Source of the DNA: Deltaproteobacteria bacterium UBA2385
GTDB lineage: Bacteria > Myxococcota_A > UBA796 > UBA2385
Length of the DNA stretch: 16,468 nucleotides
Direction of reading: 5' to 3'
NCBI GenBank assembly: GCA_002343455.1
Contig: DDSR01000421.1
Location: 1-16,468 of the forward strand
Position numbers and translations under genes: made by a program
In this document: positions 7,398 through 14,487 of the stretch, one piece after another
Numbering within the stretch: the first letter of the stretch is position 1
Layout of the letters: every line of letters begins with the position of its first letter
The notes under the pieces: generated by a model
What the model saw: the letters and a program-made list of their open reading frames with translations, nothing else
Databases searched by the model: none
What the model was told of the DNA's origin: nothing

Positions 7398-8638
7398 GCT
7401 TCCCCGCCCTGGGCTTCCCCGCCCTGGGCGTCGCCGTTCTTGCGGCGACGGCGGCGTCGGCCCTTGGGATTGGCGGGGCCGTCATGCCGCCCCTCGGCCA
7501 CGATGGCCAGGATCTGCTCGCCCCAGCTCTTGACCTGCCAGGTCCGCACCGACTCCAGGGAGGCCAGCTCGGCGAGGTCGGTGGGCTGGACGATCGCCAC
7601 CTCCTTCAGGAGCTGGTTGCTGGCCACCACCACCGGCGCGATGCGCTGGCTGTCGACGATCTGGTTCCGCCAGGCCTTCAAGCGGGTCAGGAGGGCCTCG
7701 TTGGGCGAGCCGCGGTGCCCCGAGCCGCTGCGAGGGGCCTTGGCCTCGGGCTCGGGCAGCGGGCGAGGATCGTCCAGGCCGGCCTTGACCGCGGCCACCA
7801 TCGGCGGGCCGTGCTGGCGGAAGAGCGAGGAGCTGGGCCGCACACACTCGGCCATCTCGTCCAGGTCGAGCGGGCGACGGTGGGCGACGTGCAGCAGCGT
7901 GTCGCCCGGGATCGCCTTGAAGGAGGGCCGGTCCATGCGCTTCGCCACGCCCTCGCGGTACTCCCACAGCTTGCGCAGCACGCGCAGGCCGTCGGTGTCC
8001 AGCGTCCCGGCGCCCTTCAGCTTGAGGAAGTCCGCGTCGCTGGAGGTGCGGCCGGTCCACTCGCGCTGCTCGACCAGGGCGCACTCTTCCAGCGCCGCTT
8101 CGAGGCGGTCGGCCTGGGCGAGGCGGTAGAGCAGGACCTCGTGGATGGCCAGCAGCCAGTGGGTGTCGCCGCGGGCGTACTGGAGATGGTCCTCGAGCAG
8201 CGGGCGCTGCGACCAGTCGTGCCGCTGGTACTTCTTGTCCGGTCGGATGCCGAAGTAGCGGTGGATCAGGTCGGCCAGCCCGACCCGCGGGAAGCCCAGG
8301 AACTGCGCGGCGACCATCGTGTCGAAGATGTTGCGGATGGAGATGCCGAAGTCGCGCTTCATGCAGACGATGTCATAGTCCGCGCCGTGCAGGATCTTGG
8401 TGACCGCAGGGTCCTCGAGCAGCCCCGCCAGCGGCTCCAGGCCGCGCAGCTGGAGCGGATCGATGATGTAGTCCGCCTCCAGGGTGGAGATCTGCACGAG
8501 GCAGACCTTCTCCTGGTAGTGGTAGAAGGAGTCGGACTCGGTGTCCACGCCGATCACCGGCGACGAGGCCATCTCCTGGCAAGCGACCCGGAGGTCCTCG
8601 TCGTTCTCGATCATCCGAAGCTCTGTCTTGCCGAACAT
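7385..8638 (-). CDS. rnd: RNase D / Rrp6-like 3'-5' exoribonuclease with HRDC domain
   Basis: 417 residues. The DEDDy exonuclease core shows Asp32 and Glu34 (GVDTES), Asp89 (HGADYD), and Tyr154/Asp158 (YARGD). The stretch HGADYDI ... DKKYQRHDW ... YARGDTHWLL looks closer to the eukaryotic Rrp6/EXOSC10 pattern than to E. coli RNase D. An HRDC-like nucleic-acid-binding domain is at about 311-385. The tail has six consecutive arginines (393-399 region) and ends in an AQGGE repeat, both plausible for RNA contact. It should trim 3' ends of tRNA, rRNA or other stable RNAs. The start at 8638 precedes the conserved domain; the longer open frame up to 9106 is antisense to the carbamate kinase gene and rejected. 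It is divergent from that gene and convergent with hpt. Confidence 0.9.
   Translation of the reverse strand: MFGKTELRMIENDEDLRVACQEMASSPVIGVDTESDSFYHYQEKVCLVQISTLEADYIIDPLQLRGLEPLAGLLEDPAVTKILHGADYDIVCMKRDFGISIRNIFDTMVAAQFLGFPRVGLADLIHRYFGIRPDKKYQRHDWSQRPLLEDHLQYARGDTHWLLAIHEVLLYRLAQADRLEAALEECALVEQREWTGRTSSDADFLKLKGAGTLDTDGLRVLRKLWEYREGVAKRMDRPSFKAIPGDTLLHVAHRRPLDLDEMAECVRPSSSLFRQHGPPMVAAVKAGLDDPRPLPEPEAKAPRSGSGHRGSPNEALLTRLKAWRNQIVDSQRIAPVVVASNQLLKEVAIVQPTDLAELASLESVRTWQVKSWGEQILAIVAEGRHDGPANPKGRRRRRRKNGDAQGGEAQGGEAQGE
7399..7428 (-). repeat. Two perfect 15-bp repeats coding the QGGEA tail
   Basis: CTTCCCCGCCCTGGG occurs twice in a row (7399-7413 and 7414-7428, plus-strand reading). It encodes the AQGGEAQGGEAQG end of the exonuclease. 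The length is a multiple of three, so expansion or contraction stays in frame. Confidence 0.9.
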
Positions 8639-8720
8639 GGTCCGCCATTGACCCCGCCAGAGGTGGCGCCGGGATCGTGGGCGTGGATAACCCGTTGATG
8701 CTGGGGCCTGCTTGACTCGA

Positions 8721-9659
8721 ATGCCGCTCGCGCCGACCGTGCTCGCCCTGGGAGGCAACGCCCTGATCCGCCCCGGTGAGCAGGGCAGCGTGGCCGAGCA
8801 GGCGGCCCGCGTCTTCGAGGTCTCTCGGACGCTTGCTGAGCTCGTGGCCGAGGGCCCGCTGGTGATCACCCACGGCAACGGCCCCCAGGTCGGCCGGCAC
8901 CTGCTGCGCTCCGACCTCCTGCGCGATCGGGTCCCTCCCACCTCGCTGGAGCTCGCGGTCGCCTCCACCCAGGCCGAGATCGGCTGGATGATCCAGCAAG
9001 CCCTGGAGGACCGCCTTCGCGGCGAGGGTTCGAGCACCCCCGTCCTGGTCCTGGTCACCCGGGTCCTGGTGGCAGCGGACGACCCCGCCTTCCTGGCCCC
9101 CACCAAGTACGTCGGCGCCTTCTACGAAGAGGCCGCGGCCCTCGACCTGGCCAGCCAGCACGGCTGGCGGGTGCGCGCCGACGGCGACCGCGGCTGGCGC
9201 CGGGTGGTCCCCTCCCCCCGGCCCCTGGCCATCCCCGAGGCTGAAGCCATCGGCAGACTCTGCGCCCAGGGGGCCGTCGTCATCGCCTGCGGCGGCGGAG
9301 GGATCCCGATCGTCGACCTCGGCGACCGACGCGCAGGGGTCGAGGCCGTCGTCGACAAGGACCTCGCCAGCGCCCTGCTGGCCACGCAGATCAAGGCCCG
9401 ACGCCTGATCGTGCTCACCGGGGTCGACCGGGTCTGGCAGGGCTTCGGCGGCCCGCAGCCTCGCGCCCTCGACCGGATCAGCGCCGGGGCGCTGCGCCGC
9501 CTGCTCCAGGCCGGGGAGTTTCCGGCCGGCTCGATGGGCCCCAAGATCGAAGCGGCCCTCGACTTCCTGGATCAAGGCGGAGAGGAGGTCCTGATCACCT
9601 CGCCCGAGTCGCTCGACGCGGCGCTGCGAGGCGAAGACGGCACCTGGGTCCATGCCTGA
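8721..9659 (+). CDS. arcC: Carbamate kinase
   Basis: 312 residues, the usual family length (about 310). Cytosolic enzyme of the amino-acid kinase fold catalysing carbamoyl phosphate + ADP to ATP + carbamate. Motifs: ALGGNAL (9-15), THGNGPQVG (50-58), VVPSPRP (162-168), CGGGGIP (190-196), the ATP-site VDKDLASALLA (211-221) and GSMGPKIEAA (270-279). The start is ambiguous: ATG at 8721 begins MPLAPTVLALGGNA as in the family, but has no clear ribosome site. A TTG at 8712, five bases after GGGG, would add three residues. No arginine deiminase or ornithine carbamoyltransferase gene is in the window, so it is not in a classic arc operon. Its end overlaps the next start by 8 bp. Confidence 0.92.
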   Translation: MPLAPTVLALGGNALIRPGEQGSVAEQAARVFEVSRTLAELVAEGPLVITHGNGPQVGRHLLRSDLLRDRVPPTSLELAVASTQAEIGWMIQQALEDRLRGEGSSTPVLVLVTRVLVAADDPAFLAPTKYVGAFYEEAAALDLASQHGWRVRADGDRGWRRVVPSPRPLAIPEAEAIGRLCAQGAVVIACGGGGIPIVDLGDRRAGVEAVVDKDLASALLATQIKARRLIVLTGVDRVWQGFGGPQPRALDRISAGALRRLLQAGEFPAGSMGPKIEAALDFLDQGGEEVLITSPESLDAALRGEDGTWVHA

Positions 9660-11385
9660 GCCGCGCGCCCCAGCCGGCGGGCCCGCCCTGGCCTCGGCCG
9701 CCCTGGCCCTGGCCGCCCACGTCGGCGTCGCGCTGCTGCTCTGCCGGAGCTCGCTGGCCGCCGATCGCCTCCCCGGGGTCGAGCTGGGCGAGGCTTGGGG
9801 CCGGGTCTTCGTCACCGCGCAGGTCTCGCGCTGGCTGACGGGACAGGCGACCCCGGGCCAGGCGGATCTGCTGGCCTGGCCCGAGGGCATGCCCTTCTGG
9901 CCGGTCGACCCGCTGCTCCAGCTCCTCGCGGCGCCCCTCTCCTGGCTGCTGGGCGACCTGCCGGCCTACGTCGCCGTCACCGTGCTCACCCTGGCCCTGG
10001 CCGGCTTCGGCACCGCGGTCCTGGGCAGGCAGCTCGGGGCCGGCTGGCTGAGCTCGGCGGCCGCCGGAGTGGCCGTCCAGCTCTCGCCCACCGTGATCCG
10101 CCACGCCTCCGACGCGGTGCTGGAGGCCCTGGCGCTGGGCCCGGCGGCCCTGGCGATGGCGGCCATGCTGCGCGCCGCCCGGCGACCGCAGGGCGGGCTG
10201 CTGCTGGTGGCCCTCTCGGTCCTGGTGTGCGCCGCGACCAGCCCCTACCTCGCCGTCTACCTGTTGACGCTGAGCCTGCCGGTCCTCGCCCTCTTCCGCC
10301 TCGGCCCCTGCCGCCAGACCTGGTCCCGCCTGGGCGCCATCCTGCTCAGCGCCGGGCTGGCCGCCGCCCTCGCCGCCGCGCCGGTGCTGGCCACCGAGCT
10401 CGGCCCCCAGGGTCGCCTGGGGCCCGGCTTCGCCGAAGGTGGCTTCCGCCTCAGCCCCGGCGAGCGGGTCCTGCCCTCGGGCTCCCGCCCGGTGCCACGC
10501 CACCAGCCCACCCGAGGCGTACACGACAGCCTCGGCCCGCGACCCGAGGGGCCTCGACCTCCCCAGCGGCCTCCCTGGGCCCTCACCCTCGCCCAGCGCC
10601 TGCCCGGCGGCGCCGCCCTCCTCCTGGTCACGCTGCTGGGCCTGCTCTCCCGGCGCAGCCGGCCCGTCGTCGCCCTGGCCCTGGCGGTCCTCCTGCTGGG
10701 GCCCGAGCCATGGATCAGCGCCCGCTTCTTCTACCCCCAGCTGCCACGCTGGGACGGCCCCATGGCCGAGCTCTTCCGGCACCTGCCGCTGCTCTCCAGC
10801 CTGGGCAACGCCACCCGCCTCGTGGGCCTCTTCGCCATCCTGGCCGCCGCGACCGCCGCGCGCCTGCCCGGGCCGCCCGCGCTCCTCGCCCTGGCGCTGG
10901 TCGGCCTCGCCGCGGGGGAGGCCGCGCTGCGCCTGCCCGGCCTCGCCCTCCCCTCCACCCCGGTCGAGGTGCCGGCCGGTCTGCTCGAGCCGCTGAGCGG
11001 GCCGACGGTCGTCTTCCCCAGCGGTGACCCGCCGAGCTGGCACCCGCGGGTCGCTCCGAAGGAGGTCCTCTTCCTGGCGGGGAGGGCCGGGGTGCCGGTG
11101 GCCTACGACTACGGGCGGACCCGGCTGCCCGCCGATCTGGCCGTCCAGGCCCGCCTCAGCGTGCTGGCCGACACCGCCATCGCCCGTGCAGCCTTGTCGG
11201 AGGCCCCCGACCTGCCCGACGAGGCCGGGGCCTGGGCGGCCCTGCCCTTCCAGCACCTGCTGGTGCTGGAGGACCGCCTGGCTCCGGACGAGCGGGCGCG
11301 GCTGCTGGACTGGCTGGAGACCCACGCCGAGCTCCAGGGGCGGAGCGGGGGGTGGAGCCGCTGGAGCTGGCCGAGTCGGTTCTGA
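9652..11385 (+). CDS. Polytopic membrane protein, GT-C glycosyltransferase-like
   Basis: 577 residues with about 8-10 hydrophobic helices, beginning with SAALALAAHVGVALLLC (about 15-31). An acidic first loop (GVELGEAWGRVF) is followed by WPEGMPFWPVDPLLQLLAAPL. A later FRHLPLLSSLGNATRLVGLF resembles the pre-helix segment of YfhO/GT-C-type membrane glycosyltransferases. A hydrophilic Pro/Arg-rich loop lies at about 258-308. The last about 110 residues are soluble and probably periplasmic. The GT-C reading rests on layout and these short resemblances only; a transporter-like or unknown membrane protein is also possible. The ATG at 9652 lies within the end of the carbamate kinase gene, so the two are probably co-translated. 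It converges on the hydrolase gene, 3 bp away. Confidence 0.75.
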   Translation: MPEPRAPAGGPALASAALALAAHVGVALLLCRSSLAADRLPGVELGEAWGRVFVTAQVSRWLTGQATPGQADLLAWPEGMPFWPVDPLLQLLAAPLSWLLGDLPAYVAVTVLTLALAGFGTAVLGRQLGAGWLSSAAAGVAVQLSPTVIRHASDAVLEALALGPAALAMAAMLRAARRPQGGLLLVALSVLVCAATSPYLAVYLLTLSLPVLALFRLGPCRQTWSRLGAILLSAGLAAALAAAPVLATELGPQGRLGPGFAEGGFRLSPGERVLPSGSRPVPRHQPTRGVHDSLGPRPEGPRPPQRPPWALTLAQRLPGGAALLLVTLLGLLSRRSRPVVALALAVLLLGPEPWISARFFYPQLPRWDGPMAELFRHLPLLSSLGNATRLVGLFAILAAATAARLPGPPALLALALVGLAAGEAALRLPGLALPSTPVEVPAGLLEPLSGPTVVFPSGDPPSWHPRVAPKEVLFLAGRAGVPVAYDYGRTRLPADLAVQARLSVLADTAIARAALSEAPDLPDEAGAWAALPFQHLLVLEDRLAPDERARLLDWLETHAELQGRSGGWSRWSWPSRF

Positions 11386-11392
11386 GGCTCAG
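11382..11392. repeat. Palindrome spanning two convergent stop codons
   Basis: CTGAG-G-CTCAG contains the TGA of the membrane protein (11383-11385) and, on the other strand, the TGA of the hydrolase (11389-11391). The TGA/TCA part is automatic for convergent TGA stops; the extra matching C and G are not. The hairpin is too short to be called a terminator with confidence. Confidence 0.4.
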
Positions 11393-12069
11393 CCCCGTCC
11401 GCGCAAGAAGCCCGCGACGACCGCGACGAGGTGCTCGGGGTGGGTCAGCATCGGTCGGTGCCCGCCGGGGACGGTCTCGACCTGGGCGTCTGGCAGGAGG
11501 CGGGCGGCCTGGGCGGTCGTCCAGGGGCTCTCGGTGTCGACCTGGCCGCGCAGCCAGAGGGTCGGGACAGGCGGAGGCGGGCCCGGGGCCCAGCTCGCGA
11601 CCGCGCCGAGGCGACGCGCCAGCAGCGCGGCCGAGGGCAGCCGGGCCAGCAGGGGCAGGGAGAGCTCGGGGTCGACGCCCTCCTCGAGGTGGCGGGCGGC
11701 GATCCGGCGTCGGTAGCGGGACTCCACCCATCCCGCCGGCGCGCGACGGAGCGCGGTCGCGGCGAGGCCCAGGCCAGGGGGGCGGCAGGTCGGGCCGGGC
11801 AGGCTGCCGATGGCGACCAGGGCGCGGACCCGGCGGGGATCCGCCTCGGCGGCGGCGCGAGCCACCAGGCCCCCGAGGCTGGCACCCAGGACGCAGAACG
11901 GCTCGGGGTGACGGGAGAGGAGCGCGGCAGCCATCTCCGACACGCTGGCGCCCTCGGGCAGCTCCAGGCTGAGGAGCTGCCGCTCGGTGCCCAGCTTCGC
12001 GAGGCGGCTGAAGACCCGCGGATCGCCCTCGATGCCGGGGAGGAGGATCAGGGGTGGGAGCGGGCTCAC
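11389..12069 (-). CDS. Alpha/beta hydrolase
   Basis: 226 residues, short for the superfamily and apparently with a minimal lid. The oxyanion strand is ILLPGIEGD (8-16). The nucleophile elbow GASLGG places Ser64 as catalytic; Asp178 (RGQVD) and His204 (GGHRPML) complete the likely triad. No signal peptide, so cytosolic. Substrate unknown: esterase, thioesterase or lactonase activity are all possible. The GTG start overlaps the PNP stop in a GTGA junction (12066-12069), so it is the second gene of a two-gene operon and translationally coupled. The open frame running further upstream to 12525 is a shadow of PNP. Confidence 0.85.
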   Translation of the reverse strand: MSPLPPLILLPGIEGDPRVFSRLAKLGTERQLLSLELPEGASVSEMAAALLSRHPEPFCVLGASLGGLVARAAAEADPRRVRALVAIGSLPGPTCRPPGLGLAATALRRAPAGWVESRYRRRIAARHLEEGVDPELSLPLLARLPSAALLARRLGAVASWAPGPPPPVPTLWLRGQVDTESPWTTAQAARLLPDAQVETVPGGHRPMLTHPEHLVAVVAGFLRGRG

Positions 12070-12935
12070 CCCTGGGCGGCGAGGCGCTCGATCAGGCGCC
12101 CCAGCGGCTCGGAGGCCGCCGCGACCACCCGGGTCACGTCGGCGTGGTCGGCGGCCTCGGCGGCCAGGCCGGTGCCCAGGTTGCTGACCACGCTGAACGC
12201 GGCCACCCGCAAGCCCGCGTGCACCGCGGCGATCACCTCGGGCACGGTGCTCATGCCCACCAGGTCGGCGCCCATCCGGCCCAGCATGCGGACCTCGGCG
12301 GCGGTCTCGTAGGAGGGCCCGCGCATGGCGGCGTAGACCCCGCGCTGAAGGGCCACGCCGAGCTGCTGGGCGTGGCTGTCGATCTGTGCGCCGAGCTCGG
12401 GATCGTAGGCCCGGCTCATGTCGGGGAAGCGCGGGCCCAGCTCGTCCAGGTTGGGCCCGACCAGCGGATTGCAGCCCGTCATGTTGATGTGGTCGGTCAG
12501 GCGGACCAGGGTGCCGGGCAACCAATCCGGTCGACAGCTCCCGGCGGCGTTGGTCAGGACCAGGGTGCGCACTCCCCAGCGCGCCATGGCGCGCACGCCG
12601 GCGACGACGGTGTCCGCCGGGTGCCCTTCGTAGAGGTGGCAGCGACCGGAGACCAGCAGCACGCGCTGCCCCCCCAGCAGGCCGACCGCGTGGACCCCGG
12701 CGTGGCCGGCGATGGTCGGGGCGGGCAGGCCGAGCTCGGCATGCGGCACCTGGACCGGCTGGGCCAGGCGCTCGATCAGGAAGCCCAGGCCGCTACCGAG
12801 GACGACGGCGAGCTGAGGAGGAGGCCCGAAGCGATCCCGCAGGTGATCAGCAGCCAGGATGTGGATGGGGGCCGAGGCGGAGGCGATGGGGGGCTCCAGG
12901 GTGGATGCAGAGGCGCGCGGGCGCACCCCTCGCAT
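12066..12935 (-). CDS. Purine nucleoside phosphorylase (trimeric class)
   Basis: 289 residues; cleaves inosine/guanosine with phosphate to free base and ribose 1-phosphate, feeding HPRT. Motifs: VLGSGLG (45-51, phosphate site), SGRCHLYEGH (96-105, where the family usually has RFHxYEG, so Cys replaces Phe), LTNAAG (127-132), RGPSYET (205-211, base-binding Glu209), GMSTVPE (227-233) and SVVSNLG (248-254). Asn252 at the base-specificity position suggests 6-oxopurines, not the Asp of MTA phosphorylases. The ATG at 12935 has no Shine-Dalgarno just upstream. A GTG at 12926 is the only nearby alternative. A perfect AGGAGGTG lies about 30 bases upstream instead. It is divergent from the CoaB-like gene with 39 bp between starts. 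Confidence 0.92.
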   Translation of the reverse strand: MRGVRPRASASTLEPPIASASAPIHILAADHLRDRFGPPPQLAVVLGSGLGFLIERLAQPVQVPHAELGLPAPTIAGHAGVHAVGLLGGQRVLLVSGRCHLYEGHPADTVVAGVRAMARWGVRTLVLTNAAGSCRPDWLPGTLVRLTDHINMTGCNPLVGPNLDELGPRFPDMSRAYDPELGAQIDSHAQQLGVALQRGVYAAMRGPSYETAAEVRMLGRMGADLVGMSTVPEVIAAVHAGLRVAAFSVVSNLGTGLAAEAADHADVTRVVAAASEPLGRLIERLAAQG

Positions 12936-12936
12936 T

Positions 12937-12957
12937 AGCAGGAACGGCCCGTCTGCT
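12937..12957. repeat. Interrupted palindrome between divergent PNP and CoaB-like genes
   Basis: AGCAG (12937-12941) pairs with CTGCT (12953-12957), and inside it ACGG (12944-12947) pairs with CCGT (12949-12952), with a two-base GA bulge on the left. It fills more than half of the 39-bp gap, so it could be an operator for both genes or a leader hairpin. Function is inferred from position. Confidence 0.4.
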
Positions 12958-12974
12958 CAAGGTGCCACCTCCTC

Positions 12975-13643
12975 ATGCGTCCCGTCCTCGTCACCGCGGG
13001 AGCCACCCGCAACCCCATCGACGCCATCCGCTACCTGACGGCCCACAGCTCCGGCCGCACCGGCAGCCGCATCGCCACCGAGCTGGCCGGCATGGGCCTC
13101 GACGTCACCCTCCTCGCCAGCGGCGAGGCCTGGCTGCGCTTGCAGGCCGAACGCCCCAAGGACGCCGACCGGGTCCGGGTCATCGAGTACGGCTCGACCT
13201 ATGACCTGCTGGAGCGGATGGAGCGCTGGATCCGGGCCAACCCCGACAGCGTCGTCATCCACGCCGCGGCCGTCGGCGACTACGCCGCCAGCGATCGGGC
13301 GACCACCAAGATCCCCTCGGGCCAGGCCGAGCTGCTGCTGCGGCTGCGGCCGACGCCGAAGATCCTCGACCGCATCCGCGGCTGGGCGCCCGACTGCTGG
13401 CTCTGCAGCTTCAAGGCGGCCGCCCCCCTGACCGAGGAGCTCGATCTCGAGCAGATCGCCCAGGCCCAGCTGCGGCGCTCGGGCAGCGACCTGGTCTTCG
13501 CCAACGTCATCGGCGACCTGCAGAGCCTGGTGCTGCTGGTGGACGAGCAGGGCACCGACCGCCACAGCGATCGGGCCGCCGCGGTCCATGAGCTGGTCCG
13601 CCGCGCAGCCGCAGCCGCAGCCGCAGCGAAGCCGACCGCCTGA
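12975..13643 (+). CDS. Stand-alone CoaB-like phosphopantothenoylcysteine synthetase domain protein
   Basis: 222 residues of the DNA/pantothenate-metabolism flavoprotein family, covering only the CoaB half of the usual bifunctional CoaBC. Motifs: VTAGATRNPIDAIRYLTAHSSG (6-27, matching the CoaB TAGPTREPIDPVRF-x-NHSSG), AAAVGDY (97-103, like AAAVADY), TTKIPSG (110-116), RPTPKIL (125-131) and DLVFANVIG (172-180, like DLIVANDV). In E. coli CoaB a KxKK motif follows the AAAVADY region; here only the first Lys (Lys112) remains. The C-terminus is an Ala run coded by GC-rich repeats. Role: CTP- or ATP-dependent joining of cysteine to phosphopantothenate, or a related reaction if this is a specialised paralogue. 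There is no ribosome site close to the ATG. Confidence 0.82.
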   Translation: MRPVLVTAGATRNPIDAIRYLTAHSSGRTGSRIATELAGMGLDVTLLASGEAWLRLQAERPKDADRVRVIEYGSTYDLLERMERWIRANPDSVVIHAAAVGDYAASDRATTKIPSGQAELLLRLRPTPKILDRIRGWAPDCWLCSFKAAAPLTEELDLEQIAQAQLRRSGSDLVFANVIGDLQSLVLLVDEQGTDRHSDRAAAVHELVRRAAAAAAAAKPTA

Positions 13644-13656
13644 GCCGGACGCTCAG
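13640..13656. terminator. Hairpin shared by convergent CoaB-like and cysC ends
   Basis: CTGAGC-CGGAC-GCTCAG: two perfect 6-base arms around a 5-base loop. Each arm contains the stop codon of one of the two convergent genes. Without a T-run on either side it is at best a weak bidirectional terminator or a stabilising 3' stem. Confidence 0.4.
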
Positions 13657-14264
13657 TCCTGGACGAAGCCCTTGGCCACCAGGTAGTTGACCAGCTCCAT
13701 CGCGCACTCGTCGACGGTCTTGCCCGCGCTGAAGAGCTCGATCTCGGGGTTCAGGGGCTCCTCGTAGGGGGCCGAGATGCCGGTGAACTCGGGGATCAGG
13801 CCGGCGCGGGCCTTCTTGTAGAGGCCCTTGGGATCGCGCTCCTCGCAGATCTCGAGGGGGGTGTTGACGTACACCTCGATGAAGCGGCCTTCGGGCATGA
13901 TCTTGCGGACCTGGTCCCGATCCTCGCGGTAGGGGCTGATGAAGGCCGTGGCCGTCACCGCGCAGGCGTCGGCGAAGAGCTTGGCCACCTCGCCGATGCG
14001 GCGGATGTTCTCGGTCCGGTCCGCCGGCGAGAAGCCCAGGTCCTTGTTCAGGCCGAAGCGGATGTTGTCCCCGTCGAGGACGTAGGTGAACTTGGCGCGC
14101 TCGAGCAGGAGCTGCTCGACCCGGTAGGCGATGGTGGACTTGCCCGAGCCCGACAGGCCGGTCAGCCACAGCACGCAGCCCTTGGCGTTGAGCGCGGTCT
14201 CGCGCTCGCCTTTCTCTACGTTGGTGCCATGCCAGGTGATGTTCTTGCTCTTGGGCTCGCTCAC
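13653..14264 (-). CDS. cysC: Adenylylsulfate (APS) kinase
   Basis: 203 residues, normal length. Phosphorylates APS with ATP to PAPS in the cytosol for sulfate assimilation or sulfotransfer. Motifs: P-loop GLSGSGKST (36-44), [11 protein letters not shown] (63-73), [15 protein letters not shown] (82-96), FISPYR (108-113, with Ser110 at the position that is phosphorylated in the E. coli enzyme) and [18 protein letters not shown]. The GTG start at 14264 is chosen because AGGAG lies about nine bases upstream on the minus strand. No ATP sulfurylase, PAPS reductase or sulfotransferase gene is in the window, so its pathway partners are elsewhere. Its promoter must lie in the region 14265-14596 it shares with the stress cluster. 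Confidence 0.96.
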   Translation of the reverse strand: MSEPKSKNITWHGTNVEKGERETALNAKGCVLWLTGLSGSGKSTIAYRVEQLLLERAKFTYVLDGDNIRFGLNKDLGFSPADRTENIRRIGEVAKLFADACAVTATAFISPYREDRDQVRKIMPEGRFIEVYVNTPLEICEERDPKGLYKKARAGLIPEFTGISAPYEEPLNPEIELFSAGKTVDECAMELVNYLVAKGFVQD

Positions 14265-14285
14265 GTCGACTCTCCTGCTGCGCCC

Positions 14286-14300
14286 GGGTGGGCGGGGGGG
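14286..14300 (+). other. G-quadruplex motif upstream of cysC
   Basis: GGG-T-GGG-C-GGG-G-GGG has four G-runs with one-base loops, the tightest form of the motif. It lies about 22 bases upstream of the cysC start on the strand that would be its template. The same area also has GGGCGG/CCGCCC arms (14290-14310). Confidence 0.55.
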
Positions 14301-14391
14301 TGGTCCGCCCGAGGGCCAGACCGGGGTAGGCCCGCGGGCGTATTCAGGGGGGACCCAGGACGCAAAGCGCGCCGCTCGCTCCCGGCCCCCA

Positions 14392-14419
14392 TCATTCTGG
14401 ATCCCTGCCGGTCATTCTG
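14392..14419 (+). promoter_or_regulatory. Direct repeat TCATTCTG, 20-bp period (candidate enhancer site)
   Basis: TCATTCTG occurs at 14392-14399 and 14412-14419. A 20-bp period puts both copies on roughly the same DNA face. They lie about 95-122 bp upstream of the start site predicted from the sigma-54 element, the usual distance for an enhancer-binding-protein site. Confidence 0.45.
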
Positions 14420-14465
14420 ATTGCGGGGAGTCGATCGAATTTGGACCAGGGCGGGCCAAGGTCCT

Positions 14466-14479
14466 GTCTTCTTGAAGAC
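14466..14479. promoter_or_regulatory. Inverted repeat GTCTTC-TT-GAAGAC
   Basis: Two perfect 6-base arms around TT, ending eight bases upstream of the sigma-54 element. It could be an operator or an activator/IHF-adjacent site. The two-base centre makes an RNA hairpin unlikely, so binding as DNA is the more likely use. Confidence 0.45.
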
Positions 14480-14487
14480 CCCACCGA

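Noticed and set aside
8639..8720. Promoter in the rnd/arcC divergent gap (TTGACC at 8648)
   Set aside because: No -10 hexamer at a workable distance; GATAAC at 8686 is 32 bases away.
8639..9106. N-terminal extension of the RNase D frame
   Set aside because: Lies antisense to carbamate kinase and adds an Arg/Ser-rich sequence before the exonuclease domain, which begins properly at 8638.
9595..11325. 576-codon minus-strand open frame
   Set aside because: Antisense to the membrane protein gene; low-complexity Gly/Gln/Arg composition and no recognisable domain.
12070..12525. N-terminal extension of the hydrolase frame
   Set aside because: Out-of-frame shadow of the PNP gene; the GTGA overlap at 12066-12069 gives a good start.
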